Positions 39,837 through 47,811 of a stretch of DNA of 64,000 nt are shown in pieces. A model generated the notes under the pieces. It was not told where the DNA came from, did no database searches, and worked only from the letters and a program-made list of their open reading frames with translations. Made by a program: the position numbers and the translations under genes. The stretch spans positions 6,758,001-6,822,000 of the forward strand of contig NZ_CP109013.1 in assembly GCF_036226745.1 (NCBI RefSeq), in the 5' to 3' direction. The stretch comes from Streptomyces sp. NBC_00683 (lineage in GTDB: Bacteria > Actinomycetota > Actinomycetes > Streptomycetales > Streptomycetaceae). How positions within the stretch are numbered: the stretch's first letter is position 1; every line of letters begins with the position of its first letter.

Positions 39837-40813
39837 CCAAGCGTCAGCGGCACATCGCCCACCTCCATCTGCACGACGTACTTACCGAGACCCGGTACGC
39901 AGACGTAATCGAACTGGTGTCTGGTATCACGCCTCACGTCCAGGCTGTTCCGCCCGACGCCGTTCAATTGGACCTCGCCTCGGCGCTCCGGTACTTCGAC
40001 ATGTCCCCCTACGATGTGGTCCAGTTGGCGAAGATCAGGATGAAGGCCCTGTACGGCATCGACTGCAGCGCCGGCCTCGCGGGCAATCGCATGCTGGCGG
40101 CCATGGCGGCCGACGCGTCCGCGCCGGGGCATACCACCTGGGTCCCTGACGGGCGGGCCGCCGAATGGCTCCACCCCCGCCCGGTCACCGCACTGCCGGG
40201 GATCGGCCGTGCCACGGCATCGACGCTCAGCAGATACGGCTTGCACACCGTCGGCCAGGTTGCAGACGTACCTCCGGCGACCCTGCAGCGCCTTCTCGGC
40301 GCCGCTCAGGCGCGGCTGCTGGCCGAACGTGCCCGCGGTCACGACCCCCGCCCGGTCACTCCCATGGAGCCGGCGGCGCACCTGACCGACGATCTCGTGC
40401 TCGACCGGGACTGCCTCGACCCGGCGCAGCATCACCGATCCGTCCTGGGGCTCGCCGACCGGATCGGCCAGCGCCTGCGCGGTGAGGGCCAGGTCGCCGG
40501 CCGGATCACCCTCACGGTGCGGTACGCCGACCGCAGTTCCACCACCCGCGTGCACAAGCTGCCGGAACCCACCAACCACTCGCCCGCCCTCGTCGCAGCC
40601 GCTCTGGGCCTGCTGGCCGCCCTCGGGCTGCAGCGGGCACGGGTCCGTGCCTTCGCCGTCCGCGCCGACGACCTGCTGCCGGCCGGCGGTGCCTACCGCC
40701 AGCTCTCCCTGGACCGCGGGGACGCCAGGGCCCGCGCCGCCGAAGCCGCCGCGGACCGGGCACGCCGGCGCTTCGGGGCGGGGGTCGTGCGGCCGGGGGC
40801 CCTGGCCGATTGA
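39833..40813 (+). CDS. Degenerate Y-family polymerase-like protein, ImuB-like partner of DnaE2 (326 aa)
   Basis: The middle resembles the palm/HhH region of Y-family polymerases (ALPGIGRATASTLSRYGLHTVGQVADV) and the end resembles the little-finger domain. The catalytic carboxylates are absent: where Pol IV has a D-M-D strand there is HLHLHD, and the SIDEAYLD region reads AVQLDLASA. This matches ImuB, a non-catalytic recruiter of DnaE2 to the beta clamp, although the gene is shorter than typical ImuB. It is coupled to dnaE2 (ATGA). No imuA-type gene is adjacent. Confidence 0.75.
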   Translation: MTKRQRHIAHLHLHDVLTETRYADVIELVSGITPHVQAVPPDAVQLDLASALRYFDMSPYDVVQLAKIRMKALYGIDCSAGLAGNRMLAAMAADASAPGHTTWVPDGRAAEWLHPRPVTALPGIGRATASTLSRYGLHTVGQVADVPPATLQRLLGAAQARLLAERARGHDPRPVTPMEPAAHLTDDLVLDRDCLDPAQHHRSVLGLADRIGQRLRGEGQVAGRITLTVRYADRSSTTRVHKLPEPTNHSPALVAAALGLLAALGLQRARVRAFAVRADDLLPAGGAYRQLSLDRGDARARAAEAAADRARRRFGAGVVRPGALAD

Positions 40814-40836
40814 CCGTGTGGGCTACCGGCATTTCT

Positions 40837-40878
40837 TTACCGACGCGTAACTTCCCCCGCTACCTTACTCGCGCGTAA
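40837..40878. promoter_or_regulatory. Twin TTAC-N6-GTAA boxes before the lipase gene
   Basis: TTACCGACGCGTAA (40837-40850) and TTACTCGCGCGTAA (40865-40878) are near-identical 14-mers spaced 28 bases start to start. They lie about 100 bases before the lipase start. Each has inverted-repeat ends (TTAC/GTAA), like operator half-sites for a dimeric regulator bound on one DNA face. Confidence 0.6.
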
Positions 40879-40979
40879 TTTGGCATGAGCACATAGAAAT
40901 GCCAGCACATTCAGCTTGTGGTCCGGACCACAGGGCGCACAGACATCGCAACTCCCTTGAGCCGCAAGGAGATCGCTCG

Positions 40980-41885
40980 ATGCTGCCCTGGACCCGTGCC
41001 CCGCGTACCCCACGCGCGCGCCGACCCCTCACCGCACTCTTCCTCGCCGTCGCCGTACTCGCCACCCCCATGGCGACCGCGACCGCAGCCACCCCCACGG
41101 AAGCCGCCGCCACGTCCGCCGCGTCCTCCCGTGGCTGGAACGACTACTCCTGCAAGCCCTCCGCCGCCCATCCCCGCCCGGTCGTCCTGGTCCACGGGAC
41201 CTTCGGGAACTCGATCGACAACTGGCTCGTCCTCGCGCCGTACCTCGTCAACCGGGGCTACTGCGTCTTCTCGCTCGACTACGGGCAGCTCCCGGGCGTG
41301 CCGCTCTTCAACGGCCTCGGCCCCATCGACAAGTCGGCCGAGCAGCTCAAGGTGTTCGTCGACAAGGTGCTCGGCGCCACCGGCGCACCCAAGGCCGACA
41401 TCGTCGGCCACTCCCAGGGCGGCATGATGCCCAACTACTACCTGAAGTTCCTCGGCGGCGCCGCCAAGGTGAACGCCCTGGTCGGGATCGCCCCCGACAA
41501 CCACGGCACCACACTCCTCGGCCTGACCAAGCTCCTGCCGTACTTCCCCGGCATCGAGGACCTGCTCACCATGAACACCCCCGGCCTCGCCGACCAGGTC
41601 GCCGGATCCGCCTTCATCACCAAGCTCAACGCGGGCGGCGACACCGTGCCCGGTGTCCGCTACACCGTCATCGCGACCCAGTACGACGAGGTCGTGACCC
41701 CGTACCGCACGCAGTACCTGAGCGGCCCGAACGTACGCAATGTCCTGCTCCAGAACCTGTGCGCCGTCGACCTCTCCGAACACGTCGCGATCGGGACCAT
41801 CGACCGCATCGCCTTCCACGAGGTCGAGAACGCGCTCGACCCGGCGCACGCCACCCCGACGGACTGTCTGTCGGTGATCGGCTGA
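40980..41885 (+). CDS. Secreted triacylglycerol lipase / alpha-beta hydrolase (301 aa)
   Basis: A signal peptide of ~35 residues (Arg-rich, then LTALFLAVAVLATPMATATA) precedes a lipase domain. The oxyanion strand PVVLVHGTFGNS, the nucleophile elbow IVGHSQGGM, a central Asp (APDNHGTT region or TQYDEVVTP), and the late His in LSEHVAIG are present. It resembles Streptomyces LipA-type extracellular lipases. AAGGAG lies ~10 bases before ATG 40980. The twin upstream boxes suggest lipid- or stage-dependent control. Its stop is followed by a strong hairpin. Confidence 0.88.
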   Translation: MLPWTRAPRTPRARRPLTALFLAVAVLATPMATATAATPTEAAATSAASSRGWNDYSCKPSAAHPRPVVLVHGTFGNSIDNWLVLAPYLVNRGYCVFSLDYGQLPGVPLFNGLGPIDKSAEQLKVFVDKVLGATGAPKADIVGHSQGGMMPNYYLKFLGGAAKVNALVGIAPDNHGTTLLGLTKLLPYFPGIEDLLTMNTPGLADQVAGSAFITKLNAGGDTVPGVRYTVIATQYDEVVTPYRTQYLSGPNVRNVLLQNLCAVDLSEHVAIGTIDRIAFHEVENALDPAHATPTDCLSVIG

Positions 41886-41887
41886 GC

Positions 41888-41932
41888 CGGCCGGGTCCCC
41901 CGCGCGGTGCGGCCGCGCGGGGAACCCGGCCG
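41888..41932. terminator. Bidirectional terminator after lipase and LPMO genes
   Basis: A GC-rich inverted repeat with small mismatches (about 41888-41907 pairing with 41912-41932) lies exactly between two convergent genes. Confidence 0.75.
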
Positions 41933-41939
41933 TGAGCGG

Positions 41940-42965
41940 TCAGCCGCGGTGGGAGCCGGTGGCTGCCCGGCGGCGGACCGAGGCGAACAGGGCGCTCGCG
42001 CCGATCGCCAGCGCGGCCGCACCGCCGATCGCCAGGTAGGTGGTGCTGTCGCTGCCACCGGTCTCGGCGAGAGTCTCGTCCGCGGCGCCGGCCGGAGCGG
42101 CGGCGGCACTGTTCGGCTCAGGAGCGTTGGCTCCGTCCCCACCCTCGCCCCCGTCGGCCGGGGCCGCCTCGGTGACCTTCGCGCCCGTCGCGGCGTCGCT
42201 GTCACCGTGCCCGTTGTGCTCGACGGACGACTTGTCGGCGCCCTCGTCGATGTCCTGGTCGGACGGGGCGGAGGCAGCCGGTGCCGGGACGGCGGCAACG
42301 GAACCGCTGCCGGTCCCCTCGCCACCGAAGACCACGTCGGAGCAGGCGTAGAACGCCTCGGGGGAGTCCGAACGCTGCCAGACGGTGTACACCAACTGCC
42401 GTCCCGAAGCCTGCGGCACGGTGCCGTCGAAGACGTACGACCCGTTCTCCAGCTTCGGGTCGGTCGCCTCGGCGAACGGCTTCTCCTGGAGGTCCGACCA
42501 CTTCAGCGGCTGCGAGGGGTCGTAACCGGCCTTGGTGAGGTACAGCTCGAAGGAACCCTTGTGCGGTGCGGTCGCCCGGAACCGGAAGGTGTGACTGCCC
42601 GCCTTCATGGGGGTGGACGGCCAGTCCGCGCGCGGCAGGTCGAGCCCCTTGAACTTGTCGTTGCCCGCGCTGCACAGCTTGCCGTCCGGGATCAGCTCAC
42701 GGTGCTTGCCCGCCGCGTTGGCGATGTTCACACCGTTCCAGTCGTACAGCGCCTGGGTGCCGCCCGCCGCGACCGCCGCCTGGCACGCGGCGGACTTCGG
42801 GCTCTCAGGCCCCTCCGCGAAACAGGCCGAGACCCGGCTCACCGGGTCGGTCAGCGAACCGTGGGCGGCCGCCGGGGCGGCGGACAGCCCGGTCAGTGCG
42901 AGCGGAGCGATGCCGAGCGCGACGATCGGGGCGAGCCTGCGGCGAGCGGTCTTGATGGCGGCCAT
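41940..42965 (-). CDS. Sortase-anchored AA10 lytic polysaccharide monooxygenase (341 aa)
   Basis: The signal peptide ends before HGSLTDPVSR, so the mature protein begins with His, as needed for the copper histidine brace of AA10 enzymes that oxidatively cut chitin or cellulose. The catalytic domain runs to ~residue 205 (NGSYVFDGTVP, LVYTVWQRSD). It is followed by a ~95-residue Ala/Pro/Glu-rich stalk and an LAETG sortase signal, a membrane helix and an Arg tail. This puts it on the cell wall, which is unusual for an enzyme class that is mostly freely secreted. AGGAG precedes ATG 42965. Confidence 0.9.
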   Translation of the reverse strand: MAAIKTARRRLAPIVALGIAPLALTGLSAAPAAAHGSLTDPVSRVSACFAEGPESPKSAACQAAVAAGGTQALYDWNGVNIANAAGKHRELIPDGKLCSAGNDKFKGLDLPRADWPSTPMKAGSHTFRFRATAPHKGSFELYLTKAGYDPSQPLKWSDLQEKPFAEATDPKLENGSYVFDGTVPQASGRQLVYTVWQRSDSPEAFYACSDVVFGGEGTGSGSVAAVPAPAASAPSDQDIDEGADKSSVEHNGHGDSDAATGAKVTEAAPADGGEGGDGANAPEPNSAAAAPAGAADETLAETGGSDSTTYLAIGGAAALAIGASALFASVRRRAATGSHRG

Positions 42966-43158
42966 GGTGGCGGTTCTCCTTCGACGGACGCGTCTGTGAG
43001 GGGACGGCACAGGGCCGAACGCCGGTGCGGCCCCCCGTACGAATGCCGCACCGACGGAACGGACCCCGTCCCGGTGATCAGCAAACTAGCCGCCGTCCAG
43101 GGCGGATCCGGCCGTGGAAAGCCGCAGGTGGCCATCGTTATGGCGGGCTTAAGGGACC

Positions 43159-43223
43159 GCTAAGCCTGTCGTCAGAGTGGCGTGCGGCGCGCCCTGTTGG
43201 AGCCCATGGTCAGGCGGCCTCAC
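43159..43223. repeat. 65-bp direct repeat, left copy
   Basis: It matches 47235-47299 in the same orientation, with four differences in 65 bases. The pair encloses an IS630 element, a serine hydrolase gene, an IS remnant and an ankyrin gene (4.1 kb). Confidence 0.8.
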
Positions 43224-43313
43224 AGTCCAGGACTGTCCGGGCGGGTCCACCACGTGTCATGGTCGGTGGTTCCCACTTTGGCTCCCAGATCGGGACTGGG
43301 TGGCTCCCAAACG

Positions 43314-43347
43314 ACAGCAGGCCCGGACGGAGGTCCGGGCCTGCTGT
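43314..43347. terminator. Orphan terminator-like hairpin
   Basis: A perfect 15-bp stem (43314-43328 with 43333-43347) and a four-base loop. No gene ends near it on either strand, suggesting that the gene it served has been deleted. Confidence 0.65.
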
Positions 43348-43413
43348 TCGTAGGAGGTGGCTAACGTTTCCGGCACTAGGCCCTGTTGCGAAAGTGAGTG
43401 CTGAGGCGCGCTA

Positions 43414-44657
43414 GTGCGGTGACCGGGTGACTTCGCCGGGTCGGTGGGATGTGGGACGGTGGGTTGTTGAGCTTCATCCGTTCCAGCTTTGTGGAGGCGT
43501 GGTGGCAGAGCCGGTCAGGGTCCGTCGGTTATCCGACCAGGAGGGCCGGCAGCTGCAGCAGATCGTGCGGCGCGGCACCATGAACACGGTGCGCTACCGC
43601 CGCGCGATGATGCTGCTGGCCTCAGCCGGAGGCAGCCGGGTCCCGGTCATCGCCCAGCTGGTGGCCGCGGACGAGGACACCGTGCGCGACGTCATCCACC
43701 GGTTCAACGAGATCGGCCTGGCCGCACTGGACCCTCAGTGGGCGGGAGGCCGTCCCCGCCAGCTCAGCCCTGACGACGAGGACTTCGTCGTCAAGACGGC
43801 CACCACCGGTCCGGCCCGCCTGGGTAGGCCCTTCACCCACTGGTCCCTGCGCAAGCTCGCCGCCTACCTGCCCACCGTCCCGGGCCGGACCATCAATCTG
43901 GGACGCGAGGCCCTGCGCTGCCTGCTGGCCCGAAGCGGTGTCACCTTTCAACGCACCAGCACCTGGAAGGAGTCCACCGACCCCGACTACGACACCAAGC
44001 TCGACCGGATCGAGTACCTACTGGAGCACGCGCCGGACCGTGTCTTCGCGTTCGACGAGTTCGGACCGCTCGGCATCCGCCCCACGGCCGGGACGAGCTG
44101 GGCACCGGCCGGCCGCCCGGACCGGCTGCCGGCCACCTACCACCGCACCCACGGGGTGACTTACTTCCACGGCTGCTACTCGGTGGGCGACGACACCCTG
44201 TGGGGCGTCAACCGCCGCCGCAAAGGCGCCGTGAACTCCCTGGCCGCACTGCGATCGATCCGCGCCGCGCGCCCCGACGGCGACCCGATCCACGTGATCA
44301 TGGACAATCTCTCCGCCCACAAGGGCACCAGAATCAGGACCTGGGCCACCCAGCACCAGGTCGAGGTCTGCTTCACCCCGACGAACGCCTCCTGGGCCGA
44401 CCCGATCGAGGCCCACTTCGGGCCCCTGCGGCAGTTCACCCTGGCCAACTCCCACCACCCGAACCACACCGTCCAGACCCGTGCCCTGCAGGCATACCTG
44501 CGCTGGCGAAACACCCACGCCCGCCACCCCGACGTCCTGGCCGCCCAACGCCGCGAACGCGCCCGCATCCGCAGCGAGAAAGGCATCCGCTGGGGCGGAC
44601 GCCCACTCCTCGCAGTTGCATAACCACCGACCCGGCGAAGACACCCGGGCACCGCAC
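43414..44657 (+). mobile_element. Intact IS630-family insertion sequence (~1.24 kb)
   Basis: Terminal inverted repeats of about 33 bases, with only two mismatches over the first 30, lie at 43414-43446 and about 44625-44657. They are flanked by TA on both sides within CTAG (43411-43414, 44657-44660), the classic IS630 target and duplication. One transposase gene fills it. Confidence 0.88.
43502..44623 (+). CDS. IS630-family transposase (373 aa)
   Basis: An N-terminal HTH region (VRRLSDQEGRQLQQI through DEDTVRDVIHRFNEIGL) precedes a DDE superfamily-3 catalytic domain with FAFDEFGPLG, IHVIMDNLSAHKG and SWADPIEAHFG supplying the Asp, Asp and Glu. It is full length with no frameshift, so the element may still be active. 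GTG 43502 follows GGAGGC; an earlier in-frame GTG at 43427 falls inside the inverted repeat and is unlikely. Confidence 0.88.
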   Translation: MAEPVRVRRLSDQEGRQLQQIVRRGTMNTVRYRRAMMLLASAGGSRVPVIAQLVAADEDTVRDVIHRFNEIGLAALDPQWAGGRPRQLSPDDEDFVVKTATTGPARLGRPFTHWSLRKLAAYLPTVPGRTINLGREALRCLLARSGVTFQRTSTWKESTDPDYDTKLDRIEYLLEHAPDRVFAFDEFGPLGIRPTAGTSWAPAGRPDRLPATYHRTHGVTYFHGCYSVGDDTLWGVNRRRKGAVNSLAALRSIRAARPDGDPIHVIMDNLSAHKGTRIRTWATQHQVEVCFTPTNASWADPIEAHFGPLRQFTLANSHHPNHTVQTRALQAYLRWRNTHARHPDVLAAQRRERARIRSEKGIRWGGRPLLAVA

Positions 44658-44731
44658 TAGCTCAAGCTCCCGCAGCCTGGCGCACAGCTTCTCGTAGCGG
44701 CCTTCGGCAACACCCGGTCGGCCGCTATCTC

Positions 44732-46159
44732 TTACTCGACGTCAGGTCGTGTCATCAGTGGCGAACGCACGTGCAATTCCAGGCTGGGACCGGTCAGGGG
44801 CACGGTGCTCCAGGTCGCCGCCGCGGTCCTCGCCTCGGCGTCGACGACCAGATGAACGCGGTGCGGGGTGGTGACGACGTAGAGATCGGCCACGAATGTG
44901 CTGCCCTGCCAGGCACCGGCCGCGACGACAGGCCGACCGAGCGGGGAGCTTTCCCGCCAGTCGCCATGGCCGACCTCAACGTCGAGGAGCGACTCGAACC
45001 GTACAAGCCATCCGCCGTCGACGGGATCGATGATCACCGTCGTTCCGTTGGGCAGGGCCGAGCCCTCAGCGGAGGCGTCGAGCGTCGCACTGGCCGAACG
45101 CCCCGGGTCGGCGGAACCCGGCACCGGCGACAATGACAGTTGCTGCAGTCGATCGGCGAGGATCTCGTCGTCCTGGGCGCTTCCCGCATGGTCCACGCCG
45201 GGTAGCAAGCACTCCCATATGGCGTCGAGCACCTCCTGGGACGCCCCTTGGGCGGTCACGGCGACCACGAGATCGTGCGAGGGGACCACCACACACTGCT
45301 GTCCGTAGGAGCCATGACCGTGGTAGCCGTGACGCGACATCCAGAACTGATAGCCGTAGCCGTAAGAGAAGTCCGCCTGGTCCGATCCGTCCAGGATCCA
45401 CTCGCTGTCGATGTGCCGACTGGTCGCGAGCTCCACCCATTCGCGCGGGACGAGTTGCTGGTCGCCGAAGCGGCCGCCGCGCAGCAGTAGTTCACCGAAG
45501 GCGGCAATGGCCTCGGTCGTGAGGTGCAGTCCGTGGAATCCGAAGGCGGCACCGCTCTTCACCCGGTCCCATTCGGCGTGGTCGACGCCCATCGGCTTGA
45601 AGAGGCGCTCGTCGAGGAACTCCGGGAGACTGCGACCCGTGACCCGTTCCACCATCCGGGCCAGGATGAAGGTGGTTGAGTTGTCGTAGGTGTGCCGCGT
45701 TCCCTCGGCCGTGGCAAACGGCAGGCCCAGGAAGCCCTTCACCAAGTCGTCGGGTTCCAGCTGCCAGGCTTCGGCGAGGCTGTCCGTGGGGTGCCCGGCC
45801 GTCATGGACAGCAGGTGGTGAACGGTGATGCGGCTTCCCTGCTCCGAGATGTCGGCCGGGACGTGGTCGGGCAACACCTGCACTACCCGATCGTCCAGCG
45901 AGAGGAGTCCGTCGGCGACCGCGAGCCCCACGGCGATCGACGTGAACGATTTGGTCAGCGAGTAGAGAAGATGCGGACGTTCGGCCGAGTACGGCGCCCA
46001 CCAGCCTTCGGCGACGACGTGGCCGTGGTGCACGACCATGATGGAGTGACACTCGATCGATCGTGCTTCGAGCCGGTCCAGCAGCGCGGCGATCGAACGG
46101 GACGAGATTCCCGAGGCAGCCGGTGCCGAACGTGGAAGCAGGGCGCGTTGAGCAGACAT
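44732..46159 (-). CDS. Serine beta-lactamase-family hydrolase (475 aa)
   Basis: The beta-lactamase/DD-peptidase fold spans residues ~20-340. The SxxK nucleophile is SLTK in LLYSLTKSFTSIAVG (~75), a YDN triad-like motif occurs in TRHTYDNSTTFI, and HGHGSYGQQ lies where the third conserved box sits. A C-terminal ~120-residue beta-rich domain follows, as in many esterase/peptidase members. There is no signal peptide, so it is probably cytoplasmic and more likely an esterase or peptidase than a resistance enzyme. ATG 46159 is preceded by a weak GAGAG. Confidence 0.8.
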   Translation of the reverse strand: MSAQRALLPRSAPAASGISSRSIAALLDRLEARSIECHSIMVVHHGHVVAEGWWAPYSAERPHLLYSLTKSFTSIAVGLAVADGLLSLDDRVVQVLPDHVPADISEQGSRITVHHLLSMTAGHPTDSLAEAWQLEPDDLVKGFLGLPFATAEGTRHTYDNSTTFILARMVERVTGRSLPEFLDERLFKPMGVDHAEWDRVKSGAAFGFHGLHLTTEAIAAFGELLLRGGRFGDQQLVPREWVELATSRHIDSEWILDGSDQADFSYGYGYQFWMSRHGYHGHGSYGQQCVVVPSHDLVVAVTAQGASQEVLDAIWECLLPGVDHAGSAQDDEILADRLQQLSLSPVPGSADPGRSASATLDASAEGSALPNGTTVIIDPVDGGWLVRFESLLDVEVGHGDWRESSPLGRPVVAAGAWQGSTFVADLYVVTTPHRVHLVVDAEARTAAATWSTVPLTGPSLELHVRSPLMTRPDVE

Positions 46160-46510
46160 TCTGACTCTCTGACAGATGCACGCGGATCTCGTTCGACCTT
46201 TGAGCTGGAGGTGGATCGATGACAGCGATGTGCATGGAGCAGGGGCTGCCAGCCTGGGTATGCTACGGCCAGGTCGAGTCACGGTTCCATGAGGTTTTTC
46301 TTCATGGGTCGATGGCGGTGTCCGACAACTCTGCACGCAGGGGGTCGACCGGCAGGTGCGGGCTTGTGGGCGCCGCCGTAGATACGGCCTGCAAGCAGCA
46401 GCAGCACCAGCCGTTGTGCAGTCTACGGACGCCTGGACGCACTGGGCGCTTTGTCATCATTGGTGCAGGTCGCCGGGCCCGCCGCGGCGCGTGCGGTTGG
46501 GGGATGGGGT
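46160..46510. other. Gene-free stretch next to IS remnant
   Basis: Contains the serine hydrolase promoter side and sequence of no recognisable content up to the broken IS end. No supportable gene. Confidence 0.4.
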
Positions 46511-46744
46511 CGGGACCCGGTTCCCGCCGGCCGAGGCAAGCAGCAGCATCGTGCTGCGGTAGCGCACCGTGCTCATGGCTCCGCGCCGCCCGATCTGCTG
46601 CAGCTTCTGCCCTTCCTGGTCGGACAACCAACGGACCCTGACCGGCTCTGCCACCACGCCTCCGCGAAACCGAAACGGATAGGGCTCAACGCCGCACCGT
46701 CCCACAGAGCACCGACCCGGCGAAGTCACCCGGTCAACGCACTA
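46511..46744 (-). mobile_element. Truncated IS630-family copy (left end only)
   Basis: The terminal repeat and the first ~75 transposase codons of the element at 43414 recur here in inverse orientation, diverged in places (for example QQIGRRGAMSTVRYRSTM against QQIVRRGTMNTVRYRRAM), then stop abruptly after an ASAGGNRVP segment. CTAG at 46742-46745 marks the old target. It is inactive. Confidence 0.8.
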
Positions 46745-46745
46745 G

Positions 46746-47183
46746 CTACGGAGTTGGGTGAGTTGCCGGTTGTGCCCCTGCTGCCCGAAGGATCTCGGCA
46801 GTGTCAGGGTGAGGGCCGCTGTTCGCCCAGTCCAGCGGGGACTTGCCTGTGCCGTGGTCTTCGCGAAGGTTGGGATCGGCGCCATGCGTCAACAACTGCC
46901 GGATCGTTTCGGTGTGCCCCCAGCAGGCGGCTGCGCAGAGCGGTGTGCCCTCAGAGCCGAGGCCGCTGCTTTCGGTGTCGGGAGAAGCCCCGGCTTCCAA
47001 GAGCAAACGAGCTATCTCGGCTTCGCCCTGCACTGAAGCCAGGTACAGCGGAGTGGTGCCGTCACTGTTCCGTCTCTCTGGACTTGCTCCACTGCGCAGC
47101 AGGGCCTTCGTGCGCATGGCGTCACCTGCCAGGACTGCTTCGAAGAGGTGGCGGGAGAGCTTCTTCTGCTGGCGCTGCTTCAT
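46746..47183 (-). CDS. Ankyrin-repeat protein (145 aa)
   Basis: About four ankyrin repeats span residues ~10-140 (DGTTPLYLASVQGEAEIARL, GTPLCAAACWGHTETIRQLL, KSPLDWANSG). No signal or membrane segment. The stop codon (46746-46748) sits one base from the IS remnant's target site, so the original C-terminus may have been replaced by the insertion. Ankyrin proteins bind other proteins; the partner is unknown. Confidence 0.75.
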   Translation of the reverse strand: MKQRQQKKLSRHLFEAVLAGDAMRTKALLRSGASPERRNSDGTTPLYLASVQGEAEIARLLLEAGASPDTESSGLGSEGTPLCAAACWGHTETIRQLLTHGADPNLREDHGTGKSPLDWANSGPHPDTAEILRAAGAQPATHPTP

Positions 47184-47234
47184 AGCCGGTGAGGCTAGCG
47201 ATTATGAGTACGCCGGAGCCATTCATATCCATTC

Positions 47235-47299
47235 GCTAAGCCTCTCGTCAGGGTGGCGTGCGGCGCGCCCTGCCGGAGCCCATGGTCAGGCGGCCTCAC
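47235..47299. repeat. 65-bp direct repeat, right copy
   Basis: Partner of 43159-43223 (61 of 65 bases identical). It lies just upstream of the ankyrin gene's start. Confidence 0.8.
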
Positions 47300-47396
47300 C
47301 GTGCCGCTGTGCGGGGTTGCGGAATTCCGGCGCCGCCGACGGGAGCCGTTCGCTCGGCATCTGGATCGCCTGCGACGACGGTGCCCGGCTGGGCGC

Positions 47397-47558
47397 TCAG
47401 AGGCCGTCCAGCACGTTGTTGACCAGGTCCACAACCCGGTACTTCACCTGGTGCCACCGGTTGCAGTACCGCTTCGGCCGCCACCAACGGCCCTGCTTGA
47501 TCGGCCGTTTGCACCACTTGCACGGCTTCAGCCGCAGCTTGACGTCCAGTCCCCCCAT
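47397..47558 (-). CDS. 53-residue zinc-finger-like protein
   Basis: A short frame from ATG 47558 encodes a basic protein with CKWCKRPIKQ and RYCNRWHQVKYR. The CxxC-x15-C-x3-H spacing fits a treble-clef/zinc-ribbon finger seen in many small streptomycete proteins. Lys/Arg content suggests nucleic-acid contact. It lies in the recombined segment just outside the right 65-bp repeat. No strong ribosome site is visible (GGTCGGGGC upstream). Confidence 0.55.
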   Translation of the reverse strand: MGGLDVKLRLKPCKWCKRPIKQGRWWRPKRYCNRWHQVKYRVVDLVNNVLDGL

Positions 47559-47705
47559 GCCCCGACCTTAGCGGCCGTACCTGTGCCGCAGATCGTGGAC
47601 CAGTACGTTCACCAGGCCCCGCCCGACCGCACGGTCAAGCGCCTCGGGCCTTCCGGTTCCGCCTAGATGGTTCAGGTCCATGAATGGAAATCAAGTACCG
47701 GACCA

Positions 47706-47752
47706 TTGACGCGTTCACGGCAAACACTCTAGCGTCCTTAGAAAGCGCTTTC
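47706..47752 (+). promoter_or_regulatory. Promoter with LacI-type operator of the pectate lyase gene
   Basis: TTGACG (47706-47711) and TAGCGT (47730-47735) are 18 bases apart. A perfect 12-bp palindrome GAAAGCGCTTTC (47741-47752) overlaps the expected transcription start, as for repression by a LacI/GalR-family sugar sensor. Confidence 0.7.
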
Positions 47753-47811
47753 GTCTCGCGCTCTCCTCCCTCCCCCCATGGTCGGACGAGTCGACCCAAC
47801 CTGGAGACACG

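Larger units (their letters stand above)
42966..43411. other. Gene-free stretch with repeat and hairpin
   Basis: The region between the LPMO start and the IS630 element carries the left 65-bp direct repeat (43159-43223) and a perfect 15-bp hairpin (43314-43347) but no gene. It looks like a scar where genes were lost. Confidence 0.5.

Noticed and set aside
41907..43163. Plus-strand 418-codon frame over the LPMO gene
   Set aside because: It is antisense to a protein with a clear signal peptide, His-brace start and LAETG anchor, and has no recognisable features itself.
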